Assembly (NCBI RefSeq): GCF_014898055.3
Contig: NW_023603184.1
Span: forward strand, 148,618,149-148,682,148
DNA from: Talpa occidentalis
Lineage: Eukaryota > Chordata > Mammalia > Eulipotyphla > Talpidae
Direction: 5' to 3'
Length of the DNA: 64,000 nt
In this document: in pieces, positions 11,353-23,500 of the stretch
Numbering within the stretch: the first letter of the stretch is position 1
Layout of the letters: every line of letters starts with the position of its first letter
Position numbers and translations under genes: made by a program
Notes under the pieces: generated by a model
Seen by the model: the letters and a program-made list of their open reading frames with translations, nothing else
Told to the model about the DNA's origin: nothing
The model's database searches: none

Positions 11353-14300
11353 ATTCTCTCTCTTTTTTTTTTTTTTTTTTTAAAGACCCTACTTTGTTTT
11401 TGTAAAAAGTATGTTTACTTAAAGAAAAAAATTCAAGTAGGGAGAAATATATCAAAAAGGAACGTTAAAGGAAACAATCACTCATGTTTCTGCCCCTGAG
11501 AAATAGCCATTCTCCATGCAGAGAGAATACGAGCCCAGCAAAAGATTCTTAATAACCCCAGACATCTAAGCAAAAAGGATTTGCAAAACATACTGCCCAT
11601 GAATTATTTCTGGAGTTTGTGTTTTGATTAGAACTGCCTGCAGAGGGGGGCTTGAGATCTCTTTGCTGAAACACCATTCACCCCCTTCCCCTCCCCCAGA
11701 GATTGCTCAGGCTCCCAAGCTGCTGCTGACGTGGGGGTCCTCAGATTCTGGCCTCGACATGAGGGAGCTGACCCTGACTGTCATGGGGACCCCTCCACAC
11801 TTCCCATCCTGTGGGCATCCTTCCTTGTGCAAATGGAAACTCACCTAAGAGAGCCTGGTGGTCGGGCTGGAAGCAGGGAGCTCTGGGGTTGGGGCAGGAT
11901 GACCAGTGGGGCCCCTGGGCCCCTGGAACCCTCGTCAGAGGAGACGCGGCTATCGGGGGCAGAGACGACAGGAGAGAAGGGCCCAAATTTAGGACATTTC
12001 ATTCCTTCCACAATTTGACTTGGATGGACGTAAATGTTACTGTCTCTCTCTTGGGTCGCCAGTACATTGAAACTACTAGCTGTGTGGGCACGGAAAGCCT
12101 GAAATTAAAAGAAAAATTCCACATTAGTGATGGGTCTTTAAACTACACCCAGGTTGCCCGCATTCCTTGTCCTGGTTGGTTTCATGTCATTAACCAGTGG
12201 AAAGAGAGGGACGGGTCAGAACAAATTGATGCAAGTGTCCAGGAAAAGAAAGCGCAGCCGGGGAGAGGGCGGAGCTTCACCCAGCAGAAAACATGCAAAG
12301 TTCACGCGGCCCTCCATGGAGGGGAATTCCGTGACCTCACACGTAGCTCTCCCAGGTCCAATCTTGTAAGGTGGCATGATTTCCAGGAACCCGGAGGCTG
12401 GCACGGTGAGGAAGCACGTTCTGGAGTAACCACCTGAGCCAAAGGCTTAAGTCCTGGGGATGTCTGTTTCGTGCCCGTGGGCCTGCCCCCTGAAACGGAG
12501 GCTCCCAGCAGCCAGGGCCTGGTGGGCTTAGCCCCTGGTCTGTCTGGTTGGATCAGCGCCTGGTTCATCTGCACAAGACGCATCCCTTGGAGACGGGCTT
12601 CCTGCTGGGGAGAAATGATTCACAACAGCCAGAAAATCCTTCCATATTCCTGCTCCACACGCAGAGGTGAAGATAAGGAAAGATCCTCCCACATCACGAC
12701 AGAAAGAGAATATCCTGACAACCTTCCTGAGTTGGTCTGAACCCAGTTTATTTAAGAAAATAAAGGTGTGGATTCCACTTACCTGTCGCGTAGTAACAGA
12801 TCACCCGGCATTACTGGCATGAAACAGCTACATCTGTATTAAGCTTCCAGGTTGTGTGAGTCGGGAACTTGGACAGGGATGACTTGCCTCTGCCCGTCTG
12901 TGTCTGGGGCCACCACTGGGGAGATTTGAAGGTGGGGGAGGGGCTGGAAACTTCTGGAAGTTTTTCAGTCACAGGCCTACCCGCCCAGGTGAAATCCCCA
13001 TGTTCTTGGGCTTCTGTGCTGGGTGCTGGGGTTCCAGATGGCGCTCCCTGAGGGCCAGTGTTCCAGAGAGCAGGTGGGGCCGCTCCCAGGCACACGGCCT
13101 CTCTCCCATCTTGTCCGTGGCCACAGCTGCCTGGCTCTGAGGCTGTGCCCCTGCCTCTCCAGGAAGGGAGCCCGAGGGACCCATGTTCACGTCTAACACT
13201 GCCAGTGTTCCCACGCATGTCTACAGGGACACAAAGGACACAGGATTCTGCGCTGGGAGCACTGGTTCCCAGGACATCCGGTCATGTTTTCCACAGCTAT
13301 TTACTGCCTCCTCAGTGCCCTGGAATGTCTCCCGCGCCAACCACTTGCAGGAATGTGGCTACAGCATGGAGCAAAGTGGACAAACTATGTGTCTTCAAGT
13401 AGTTCGCGTTCCCCAGGGACGAGACGGGCAAACAGATGGCGTGCAAGTAGATGGCGATTGCTCACGTTGGATCTGCTGTGTCGTGCCATCCACTAGGTGG
13501 TGAGACGTGGTCAGGGCTCAGCAGAGTCGGGTGTGGAGGGAGGGATGGCAATGACCTAAAAGCAAGGTCAGGCCTCAGTAAAAGGTGATGTTGAGCCCAA
13601 AGATGTGACGGAGGTGGGGGTGATGGCCCCAAGTCTTTGGACTCTTCCCTTTGAGACGTGGGGTCCATGTCTTCCCAGCTCCGCCCTGGCATCTAGGTGT
13701 GTTTCCTGGTTGCTTTGACAGGTGGAACATGGAGGAAGTGACCTGGCACTACTGGTGAAGGCTTTAGGAGACCAGCAGCTCCCATTTCCTATCTCAGGGA
13801 GGATTTGGAGTTCAAGTCAGCCTGAAGTCCCAGCTTCGAGAGTCCTGCTGGAGCGATCACGGCATGGAGAGCCCGGTGCACAAAAAGAGGGACTGGCCTC
13901 CCAGGGCCTGGCCCTGACATGTGAAGTGGTCAGCTAGTGATGCCCAGTCCCTAAGACGATCAAGATGAGTTTTTGATTAAAGCAATTCAGAAAACTTGCC
14001 CCTGGGGGTCAGGATGTTAGCAGTGATGGTGTGGCCCCTTTGTGGAGCACTGGCTGGTGGGGAGCACAGGGGGCTCCTCAGGAGCCTGCTTCGCTCCTAC
14101 TGCCATCTGTGGAGAGGTGGAGGCGCCTCTTCCAGGTCCATGGTGCTGAGAGAGAAAAATCCGAGTTTTCTCTGACTCCTGACCTGCTGCAGCTGCGTGT
14201 ACCTACACATTGTCCCACTGTCTCCTTGAGCGGGCTGAGGTAACTTGTCTGGGTCCAGACTTTACACGCTCTTGGTCACCAGGAAAGATGCCTCCCTCTG

Positions 14301-14628
14301 TGTTCAGGAAACAATGTGCTCACACCAGTGTGGAGGGGCTCTCAGTCCCACCCGACCCCACCCAACAGGTGTGCAGACACCAGTGAGGGACAGCCAAGAG
14401 CACATGACTATGACCCCCACAGGCAAATGTGGAAAGGAACTACATATTCCATCTTCTGTGTACATCGAGTTGCTCTTTATTAATTTTTTATTAATTTTAA
14501 TGAAATACCATTGTTTTGCATCCATGTTACTATTTTGACAGGAGAGGATTTCTCCCCTCAGTTGTGGTCACTGTAGCTCTGTCACCACCAAGGCACCCAC
14601 TGACCATGGTGCTCTCCCCTTAGTTATT
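11353..14628. other. Mixed unique DNA, no gene recognised
   Basis: Frames on both strands reach 208 codons near 11.8-12.4 kb with no known motif. A possible old element lies at 12785-13060 (listed). The stretch from 14460 to 14630 is AT-rich and may be further L1 3' sequence, but I cannot show it. Confidence 0.5.
12785..13060. repeat. Possible ancient LTR-type relic
   Basis: TGTCGCGTAGTAACAGATCA, then GCATGAAACAGC and GTGTGAGTCGGGAACTTGGA follow the order of the common mammalian 'gctgcgtaacaaattacccc ... gtgggtcaggaa' repeat, which also seems present near 19.4 kb and 60.24 kb. Heavy decay makes class and orientation uncertain. Confidence 0.3.
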
Positions 14629-15035
14629 TTATTTTTTTTAATTGAGGTAATAATTGATTGACAACACCGTGTGAGTGTCGGGGGGGACAACTCCTCACCT
14701 CCTCAAATGCATGATACCACATGTTGCTGCCCCAACGGACTTGAAGCAGCCCTTCACCAACATGCAGCCGGCTCCCTCCTGGAGGCCATCTGCCCTGTCA
14801 TCTTCCCCTCTGGTAACCACTATTTTATAGTCAGAAGCTTAGGTTTGTCTTTGTTTGATTCAGTTGTTTGCTTCATTTCTTTTTATTCCACGTAAGAGTG
14901 AAATCATTTGATATTTGTCTTTTCTTAGCTTATTTTGCTCAGCAGTATCACCTCATGTCCCCACCATGTTGTCACATCTTTTTTTTCATAGCTCAGTGGT
15001 ATTTCATTGTGTATCTAGACCATATCTCTGTTATC
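14629..15035 (-). mobile_element. L1 3' part (antisense) of a 5'-inverted insertion
   Basis: Starts with a T-rich run (ATTTTTTTTAATTGAGGTAA) as expected for a reversed L1 tail, then antisense landmarks in order: CTCTGGTAACCACTATTTTA, TTCCACGTAAGAGTGAAATC, TGATATTTGTCTTTTCTTAG, AGCTCAGTGGTATTTCATTG and GTATCTAGACCATATC. It stops at about 15035, where L1 sequence of the opposite orientation begins. With the next entry it forms a single twin-primed insertion. Confidence 0.8.
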
Positions 15036-15576
15036 AATCACCCAACAAAATAGGCAACCAATTGATTGGAAGATATTTGCAAATCACACATCTGACAAAG
15101 AAGTAATATCCAAAGTATAAAACGACTCATACAACTCAGCAACCAAACGACAACCCAATGGAAACATGGGCAGAGGATCTGAAGAGATTCTTCTGCGAAG
15201 AAGTCCCGCAGGTGGCCGGCAGGCATGTGGAAACATGCTCCTCATCACTTACTATGAGGGAAAAGCAAATCTAAACCTCAATGAGATATCACCTCACACC
15301 TGCGAAAGTGGCTTATAACAAAAAGACAAGAAAGAACAAGTGTGGGGGGTGTGGAGAAAAAGGTTCCCTCGCCCACCGTTGGCGGGAGTGTAACCAGCGC
15401 AGCCCCTGTGGAAAATGGCACAGAGGTTCCTCAAATAAATGAAAGCTACGTCTGCATGTGATCCAGCAGCTCCACCTCTAGCCAAAGCATCTGGCAACAC
15501 TCGTTTGAACAGACAGGCGTGCACCCCTGTGTTCACAGCAGCATTCACCAAACCCGACTTGGAGGTGGCATAAGTG
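15036..15576 (+). mobile_element. L1 ORF2 segment (sense), inverted 5' part of the same insertion
   Basis: Landmarks in sense order: GGAAGATATTTGCAAATCAC, AAGTAATATCCAAAGTATAA, CCAATGGAAACATGGGCAGA, CAATGAGATATCACCTCACA, GTGTGGAGAAAAAGGTTCCC, TGATCCAGCAGCTCCACCTC, and CACCCCTGTGTTCACAGCAG, ending at a GACTTGGAGGTGGCATAAGT block. In intact L1 this end lies a few tens of bases before the point where the neighbouring antisense part starts, which is the pattern left by twin priming. Stops are frequent; it is non-functional. Confidence 0.82.
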
Positions 15577-15929
15577 GCCTTGGGGGGTGACAGCCCTGCT
15601 CTCTAATCAGTGATTCATTGTGGTACAATCGAAGGCCCAGAGACAAGGATGAGGGGCGTTGTACTTGGGGAGAGGGTCGCTGCTCAGACTGCCCAAATCT
15701 CTCGAGACTGTTGTCTCCACTATTCAGAGCGACAAGTCTGGCATGACCTTCTCACACCCCAGGTGCAGACGGGACCAGGTGCACAGCTGCCCGATGGTGC
15801 ATCAGCCCCGCGGACTTGATGACTTTGTTGACTTACAAGACAGGGTGACTCACGGCAGCTTCCAGGTCACAATCAGGCGAAGGAGCCACGAGGGATCAGG
15901 ACACTTCACCAGCCTGGAGAGCACAGAGA
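15577..15929. other. Unique stretch, nothing recognised
   Basis: Non-repetitive sequence between the inverted L1 and the TG-rich satellite; no gene or element seen. Confidence 0.6.
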
Positions 15930-16335
15930 TGAGTGTGTGTGTTGTGGTGGGATGTGTTGTAGGATGTGAGTGTGTGTTGTATGTGTGGTGAGTATGAGTG
16001 GAATCTGTGTGTTCTAAGTGTGTGTTGTATTGTGCTTTGGTGGTAGTGTGTATTGTAGGAGTATGTTTTGTGTTGTGGAGTTGGATGTGTATTATGGATG
16101 CATGTGTGTTGTCCATGTTTTGGATGTTGTTTGTGTGTGTTGTGGGTGGGTATTGTGTATGCTCTGTGTTTTATGTTGTATTGTGAGTATTTCTTTCATG
16201 TTGTATTATATGTGCTCTGTGTGTGTTGTGTGTGTTACAGGTGTCGTCTGTGTCTGTGCTTTGGGGATTTTGTAGGTGTGTTGTGTATATGTGCTTTGTG
16301 TATATATTGTGTGTACACTGTATGCACATGCACAC
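15930..16335. repeat. Long degenerate TG-rich tract
   Basis: About 400 bases on the plus strand almost without runs of A or C, built from TGTGTTGT, TGTGTGTTG and TGGATGTG variants. All three plus frames are therefore largely open and rich in Cys and Val; these are not proteins. Alternating purine-pyrimidine composition could favour Z-DNA. Confidence 0.85.
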
Positions 16336-19300
16336 ATTTGTCTGCTTTTATGAGGAAAAACAGGTTCAGTTACCTGGGCTCAAGGTCAGGAGAAGGTGGC
16401 CCAGACAGGTGGAAGGTGAATAGGTGAATTTGAGCCAGCCAGGGGGTCCGGAAAGTGCAGGAAGCAGGTGGGTCAAGAGCTCAGCCCCAGAGGTGGGCCA
16501 GCTCTGTCCTGGGGAGGGCGACTGCAGCCAGCTGGCGGGGTGGCTGAAAAGTAGACATCTGTCTGGGGATCCCCACGGAATAACTGGCAATGGGGCCAGC
16601 CCCAGGGGATCTGGTGGCAGGGAGAGAGGCCTGAAGTCAAGCTTCTGTGTCTCTCCCTTGGAGAACTGGAATCCAACACGATTACACGCAGCATCATAGA
16701 TCGTGTCCCGTCTCCCTGGATCTGAGCTATAATTTTCCCCTGAAGCCTTCTGTGTCTCGTGAGTCCAGACATTTCCATTTGTCTTTGAGTAACTATTTAC
16801 ATTTGCATCTGCTTATCCCTAAATAGTTTCTCCTTCTTTTTCCTTGACATCTTAAGCTCTTTGTCTCGCAAATGACAATCACACACACAAGGAATGCCAG
16901 CTTTGAGCTCTCAGTTGGCTTTATTATGAATTCTGCTCTGCAGCCATGTTTATGAATTCCAAGGTTCTTACTAAAACTAGGATTCATTAGGATTAGAGGG
17001 AAAAATGTTCATTTATTTCGCATAAATAATGCAAGTGGCAAAGGCTTGAGGCTGCGTCTTCCCTCTTTCAGGTAGAACCTCCAGCCTCTGATCACAGTGG
17101 CCACCTAACCCGAAGTCACCCTGGGAACCCTGGAGTCTCGGGGGAGAGGGGACATGGACTGAAGGGGGCAGGACAGTGCAGCACAGGGTCTAGAGAGAGG
17201 AGGGGACACACGTGGGCCCCAACCCCGCCCAGAAATGGGACCAGCTACGAGCCAGAGCTTGGTCTCCAACGAGGAATGCACTGAGGCTCCCCAAGGTGAC
17301 CTGCGTGGCCATGGCCTTGCCCTGGGGGAGGTCTGTGAGTTTCTCCACTGGAGGTGGGTGTACAGGGCCCCAGAGCCTGGGACCTGCAGGCCCATTGGGA
17401 CGCTGCACCCTGTTGTGGCTCTCAGCGGGATGGTGTCTGAGGCTTTCCCCCCATCAAGAAGCAAACCTCAGGCTCCAGCAGGGCTCAAGAGTCCAGCGCT
17501 CAATCCCGACACCACCCACACCAAGAGTCGCAGGCCTCGAGCTCAGCGTCCCCAGACCAGGCTCCAGGCACGACACACCCAAGCTTCCGTGTATTAAGTA
17601 CTGTCTTTTGTGTGTGTCCGTGCAATCAGACCTGCAACAGATAATCTCTCGTGTAAGAATGTCCTAAATATCATGTGGGATATACTCGCACTAAAAAACG
17701 GAATCACTGTTTCTATAAAATTCAAACCTAACAGGATTCCTATATTTGGCTCTGCCAGCCCTGACGGGAGGTGGCCAGCTTCGGGCAGGAAGGGCAGGAG
17801 TGAGTCTGGACTTGCTGTGGTGGAGATGGCTGAGGTCACCCGCGTAGAGGCGGTGTGGCCGGTGGAATGGGTGAGGGCCTGGCATGGGGGGGCCACAACG
17901 CGGAATTCTCCAGAGAACAGCCAGCACCTGCAAGCAGGCTGCGAGTGCTGGCCCCCGAGACTGCCCGGCGGCTGCTCCCCGGGAGGCTGTTCTCAGTGTG
18001 GGTGGTGACGTGGGGCCGCGGCCACCTGCACAGCCCTCGTGCCCCAAAGAGTGTTTGCAGGGACACTCAGCGGCGCGGCCCCGCCATCTAAATGAGGCTT
18101 AATTATTGAGACCATATCGGAACCCAGGGCTCAGCTGGGCTTCCGCCAATTCTGTAAGGTATTTACTCCCTGCTTGTAAGCGATGAAGTTAATCCATAGC
18201 TCATTAGGAGAAGGCCAGGGAGTGGCCAGCTGGAGGGACAGCCCAGCCAGCTCCTCCACGCCTCCCTCCCATACAAAGTCACCCACGTTCCCTCCCCGTA
18301 CAAGCCTTCTGCAGAGAACAGCAACTCTGCAATGTCGGGGGGCGGGGGCGGTAGATGGAACACCCACTCTGCCAAATGCCGTCCCATCTTACTTTGACTC
18401 TTAAAAAAGGCCGAGGTGCCATCTTGTCTAGACTGGACCAGGACGGCAGCAGCTGGCCAGCACCGTCCAGGCCCAGGGCAGGGCACCGCAGCAGCCAGGG
18501 GTTCTGCCCCGGCCTGATGAAGAAGCGGGGTCCAGAGCAGCATCCCCAGCACCACAGCCTGTTTCTCGGGAACTTAGAGACAGACCGAGCCGCGCTGGAG
18601 GGCTCCTGTCTGCCCGGGGACACCTGTGGTGGGAGCTTTTGAAGAGCGACACAGACGACGCTGCCTTAAATAGCTGACAGCTTCGTGCGTCCTCCCTGGG
18701 GCGGCGCAGCCACCGACTCACGCCATCCTCCCAGAGTCAGTTTCTGAGAAGAGACTATTTCGGAGCCACCATGACTTGGCGTGTCGGTCTTTCCAAAGTT
18801 AAGACAAAGTGCAAATATTCACATTGACAGCATGGACGACCCCGTCAACCTCCCGCCCTTCTCTGCTGCGCTCAGCGTGGGCGCCCTCGGAGGGGGCGCT
18901 TGCCGGCTCTCCCGGTGTTGTCGGGCAAGAGCAAAAGCAGCTCCCCACGCGTGCCCACGGGCACGGCCGCCGCAGGCCGAGCTGCCTCTTGGGGAAGGCG
19001 TGTTCGCTGGGCTCGGGGTGGTCCCCGCGCGTTGCCTCCTGACGTGCAGTGCTGTGGTTCCGCCTGTGCTCCCGGGGCCATCTGGTTTACCAATAAAAGT
19101 TTGAGCTTTTTAAGGAAAGAATCAGGACACGATGGAGCTGAAGATGTTTCCCTGTGAAAAGAGAAGGCGTGTGTGCTCCTGACTTGGACATGGGGTTCAA
19201 TGAGCATTTGAGGTGCCAGGGTGAAGATCGGGACCTTCTGAAGACATGTGGCGGCCTGCACCTGCCCTCCACGGAGACAGTCTGTGACGACAGGAAGGCA

Positions 19301-19414
19301 GATTTTGGTTAAATATAGAAAAGAATGTTCTAGCAACGAGTGCTATAAACAAACGGAATGGATTACTTCCTGATGCCTAGTGTCTTCTGCTCCTAGGAAG
19401 GCTGGAGCTGAGAC
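16336..19414. other. Unique GC-rich DNA, no gene recognised
   Basis: Frames of 90-150 codons occur on both strands without family motifs. A possible conserved element at 18070-18230 is listed separately. CpG density rises between about 18.85 and 19.05 kb but stays patchy. Confidence 0.55.
18070..18230. promoter_or_regulatory. Candidate conserved non-coding element
   Basis: A motif-dense AT-richer patch in GC-rich surroundings: AATGAGGCTTAATTATTGAG, CCAATTCTGTAAGGTATTTA and AGCTCATTAGG. TAATTATT is a homeodomain-type core. Regulatory role is inferred only from texture. Confidence 0.25.
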
Positions 19415-19740
19415 TCCTATGTCCGTCTTGGTTGTCCGTGACTGTGTGAGAAATGACCCCAGGACCTTGTGGCTCCAGTGACTGACCATTTGCCCACGAT
19501 ACTGCGGCCTGGACAAGGCTCTGCAGGGACAGTTAACGGGCATCTTCTGGGGGACTCAAGGGTCCACTTTGATGATGGTCTCTGTCAGGGCTGGCGGGGC
19601 AGCTGCAAGTTCAGACGCTCAGTCCTCCTTCCTGGCCTGCACCCTGGCTGTCGTGTCCCACCTGGCTCTTTGCAGCCTGGCTCTTTATATGACCAGCAAG
19701 ACGCGGCCGGGTCTTGTTAAGGTTAGGGCTGCAACTGGGC
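19415..19740. repeat. Possible ancient LTR-type relic
   Basis: GTGTGAGAAATGACCCCAGG followed by ACCTTGTGGCTCC and ACTGACCATTTGCCCACGAT resembles the same repeat order as at 12.8 kb and 60.24 kb. Too diverged for firm assignment. Confidence 0.3.
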
Positions 19741-20699
19741 TAGCATATCCCCCTCCACCTTCCAGTGGACACAGGCCACTGGGCCAGAGAGAAAGGGAGC
19801 GACATAAGGATGTGAGGCCATCACAAGCCTCACGGGAGCCACCAAGGTCATGTTGGTCACGAGACCAGCTGCTTGTACTGGGTTCATGCTCCGGGGAGCA
19901 TGTGGGGCTGGATGAGCTCCGATTCTTCTTGGAACCCTGGGATGCTCTGGGTCACCTGCTCAGCCTCCCATCTCTAGTACAGTACTCGGCACCCTGTGAG
20001 CATGAAAGCAGGGCTGCTGGTCAACTGATTTCATGCACCTTATTTTTCCAGCTGGGGTGGACCCTGGGCTTGTCTTTCCCAGGAACAAACTTCGAGACGC
20101 GGTGTCTTCTCAAGGCCACAGGTGGTTCCTCCTCACGCTGCAGACGTCACACACTTTGAAGAACCATTTATAAATGCTCTATGCTCAAATCTGCAGAGAA
20201 TGGTGGGTGAGGTGGGCTGAACCGACGAGTACATTTTCGCTATCTGAATTGTAAAGATTTGGTTTATTAAAAATGCAGCGCACACTCACTACAGCAAATG
20301 TTTATGGGGAAAAAGCAAACAAAAAAGAAAAAATCAGAGCGTGGCCAGTAGGAACTTCTTCAGCCTTCTAAAAAATAGATTTGAATATAAATTAATAAGA
20401 TTATGTTATTATTTCACTTCCTGCCATTTTTCACTCTCTTATTTTCTAAGATCTTAAAAAATTTATGTAATCAGAATAACATATTGTGTCATAATGTTCA
20501 ATAATAATATCAAAAAAATTACATGTGTTTTTAATGACTAATTCTGCCAGATGGGTGCATCATAATTTAATTATTATATTAATCAGGACTTGAAATTGTT
20601 TAAAAAATGTTAACATTAAATACCATATATTTTAAAATATGAAATATTTTTCCATACAAATACACTCTTAAAATATATTTCAAAGAGATGTTTTAACAT
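19741..20699. other. GC-rich then AT-rich unique DNA
   Basis: The first 400 bases are GC-rich with an open frame of no known family. From about 20.23 kb it becomes very AT-rich (for example ATAATTTAATTATTATATTA at 20561-20580) with no element I can name. Confidence 0.5.
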
Positions 20700-20830
20700 T
20701 TACTTATTTCATTCCACAAACATTTACTGAGCACCAACTGTGCTTCAGTTACCTTGCCAGGCTAATAAAAGCACCTGTATGCTGATTGCGTGCCTAATAC
20801 TTCCAGGTACTAAGCTAAGCCCATCTGTGT
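20700..20830 (-). mobile_element. L2-like fragment, reverse
   Basis: TTCATTCCACAAACATTTAC followed by TGAGCACCAACTGTGCTTCA is the reverse complement of the well-known L2/MIR terminal block. The remaining part degrades into unique sequence. Confidence 0.6.
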
Positions 20831-20884
20831 CTCAGCCCTGTGGCACCTGCGGGGTGGCTGCTCAGCAGGGTTAATTCTCGCAGT

Positions 20885-21215
20885 CCAACAGGCTAGAAGT
20901 TGGAGATCAAGGTGAGGGCAGAGCAGTGCTCCCCCCAAACCCTCTGGGAAAGACTCCTCCCTTGCCTCTCCCCGGCTTCTGCAGGGCGTCAGCGATCCTT
21001 GGCATTCCTGGCCCCTATGTCTTTTTATAAGACACCAGTCTTCAGACCGTGCCTCCTTTCACACAGCACAACCTCACCTCAGCCTGAGCAGAGCAGCAAA
21101 GACCCTATTTCCAGGCGGGCTCACACTCCCAGACTCCGGGTGGGCGAGGATGTTTGCAGGACACCAGTCGGTCCAGCGGCAGTTCACGTGCAATCACCTC
21201 TGTCCTCCCGGTTGA
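20885..21215 (-). mobile_element. Decayed MaLR-like LTR fragment
   Basis: CTAGAAGTTGGAGATCAAGG, CTTTTTATAAGACACCAGTC (21020-21039) and GCAAAGACCCTATTTCCAGG (21095-21114) follow the reversed LTR order seen in the other copies in this window. Ends are eroded. Confidence 0.65.
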
Positions 21216-21479
21216 CCATCGGAGAACTCTGTCGATTGTTCTGAGGCTTGGAGACTTTGCCATCTCTTCTGGGGTCACGCGGGGAGGCAGCCATGAAGCA
21301 GGAGGGAAGAAGAGACGCTGCGCTGATTCCTTGGCGCTCTGGGCGGGAGGCGGGGATGGCCCACCGAGGAGAGCAGCCCAGGTGTGCCGGGACAGGTGAC
21401 GCGCAGGACACAGTGAGGAGCCGCCACCCGCCCGCCCCGCCTAAGGATGGTGCTTCCCTCTGCTGAGGACGCGCGAATT

Positions 21480-21800
21480 GGCTTAAAAATAGCATCCACG
21501 GAGCCGCCCTGGCCCCATCACTTCCACTGCCACGTCCCCAACGAGCGCCTTTAAATTTGGAGCTGACAAAAGGCTGCCGAAAGATTTCCTCTCAGAAAAT
21601 AATGGGCTTAATGGGCCTTTTGACAAATGGTTGAGGTTTCATTTTCTACTGCCCCTTGCTTTGAACTATTTGCCGTTTTTTTAAAGCAGGTGCCATGTTC
21701 ATCTTGGTTTCCAATAATTGGATCTGAGTTGAAAGGAACAGCCTCTGCGGAATGAGTTTCCTGTGAAAATCAGATCTTAATCTTCTGAAATGAAATAGAG
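21480..21800. promoter_or_regulatory. Candidate conserved non-coding element
   Basis: About 300 bases of balanced composition free of repeats, with CCTTTAAATTTGGAGCTGAC, AAATAATGGGCTTAATGGGC, TTTGACAAATGGTTGAGG and CCAATAATTGGATCTGAG. CCAATAATTGG contains an inverted ATT-type core. It has no open frame of note. Enhancer function is inferred. Confidence 0.3.
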
Positions 21801-23350
21801 TAGGCGCCGTCTGTTTAAGGAAGTGCTTTGTGAGAAGACAGTCTCCCCCGCACTGCTGTCAAAAAGGTCAGCCGGGAGGGAGTGCCGTCGGGGGGTGGGT
21901 GGCGATGGGGTTAGCCAGTCCTGCTCCTTCCAGCAGCTTCCGTGCTACTCCCTGGACTGGGGGCGCAGGGTCCTGCGGGGCTCGCCGCTGGGCCCCTCAC
22001 TATTTAGACATGTCTGTGACGGAGCTTTCTTGTTCTGTTCTCGCCTTAGCCAGAGCAAAGAAAACTCCCTTTCAGTAGAACACTGGAAGCTTCTCGGTTA
22101 AAATGGTGAGCGGAGAATATGAGTTTATCTTCCTCCCTCCATCACAATTTTAAATGAAGAGAGTCATCCGGAAGAGAAGTGCATTCGCCCTGGGAAGCAG
22201 GAAGGTGCATCTCAGCACCTTGCCGGACACCTCCTGGGATGTCCACAAAACACTTCTCTGGAAGCAGCCGGATCCCAGGGCATGTGGCCAAGACCTCTGG
22301 GGAAGGCCACGGCAGGCCCATCTCTGTCTCACAGCCTGGCCCGTCCTGCAGAGACGAGAGCCGGGGGGCCTGGGCAGTGATGGGCCCCTCCTTCCTGGTG
22401 AGAGTGTTGAGCTGGCGGCCAGAGCGGGTGGCACTGGGCGGCAGTGTCTCCAGGTGCGGGGAGGGGCTCCCTGGCCCCTGTGGGTGCTGCCACTCCCCCA
22501 CCCTCCACCGCTCACAAGAGACTTATGGCAGCTGCAGGAGGGCAGAGCCCCTGCCTGGGTCAGCAAATAGACTCCCCAGAGCTGAGGCGCCCCCTCTAGG
22601 GAACACGGCCTCTAACCTACCGGGGCAGAAGGCCTGGCAGGCCCTGGCTGTCCTCCCTCGCTTCCCTGGCCTGGACACTTTCAGAGGCCTCCCCCACTCT
22701 CCCAGAAGCCAGCTCCGCTGCCAGGCCCCCCCATGGAGTCCGAATCCCTCTGCCTGACAAGCGAGGTGAGAAGAATAACCGGACATTTGAACGGAAATGA
22801 GTGTTCCCAAGGGTTAATCCAGGCCCACCTCCCCTGCCTCCTCCTTCCTGGGCTGGAGCGGGCTTTGGAGAGTGCCCGGTCTGGTTCCCGTGGATGTTGG
22901 ATTGTGAACAGAGAATGATGATGAGGCCGGGAAAGAAGGTTTTCGGGTGGAAAGTACAAGTCCTGGGTCAGGGGGAGCCAGTGGAGACAGGGAAGTTGAG
23001 ATGTGACACCGGGGATCCTCGGGAAGCCTGCACAGGTTGGTGAGCGACGCAGAGTTGAGTGGGTGAGGGAGTGAGAGACAGAGACAGATCAGTGGCAGGG
23101 CGGACGCTCGGGAGACGCTCGGGAGAGTCACAGCTACTATGACCAGAATGGAAACCGCAGCCAAGGGCAGCGAGCGCTGTGACGGGGGGACTTCTCTGGA
23201 ATAGACGACATTTCAGACCTTTGTAACCTCAAACGGTCTCCCCCAGTGTGCTTCTGGTCCTCTGACGTGGGCTATGTTCTGCATTTGCGCCTCATCTCCT
23301 TTTTCTTGGTTCGCCTTGGAAAGGTTGAGCACATGAAGGCTTCCTGAAGG
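21801..23350. other. Unique GC-rich DNA, no gene recognised
   Basis: Overlapping open frames on both strands (up to 192 codons near 22.2-22.76 kb) lack recognisable domains. No element with clear ends was found. Confidence 0.55.
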
Positions 23351-23500
23351 CACCTTTTACAGGAATCACCTGGAGTTTCTGCTGAGCCTGCAGATTCCAG
23401 GGCTTCTCCTCAAGCTGAATTGGGGCGTGTGGGGGTCCTGGGAAATTTATTGCTCTCAAACACCAAACATCATCTTGTGATCCTCTAAGTTGGGGAACAG
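23351..23500. mobile_element. Possible MER20-like hAT relic
   Basis: ACAGGAATCACCTGGAGTTT and CTGCAGATTCCAGGGCTTCT resemble the 'gaatcacctggag ... gcagattcctgggc' block of non-autonomous hAT elements. No inverted termini are visible, so this is tentative. Confidence 0.35.

Noticed and set aside
11811..12437. A 208-codon plus-strand frame
   Set aside because: No domain or signal features, and start and composition give no support. A single-exon gene here would need transcript evidence.
15659..16427. Cys/Val-rich frames across the TG-rich tract
   Set aside because: They are translations of a TG simple repeat in each frame.
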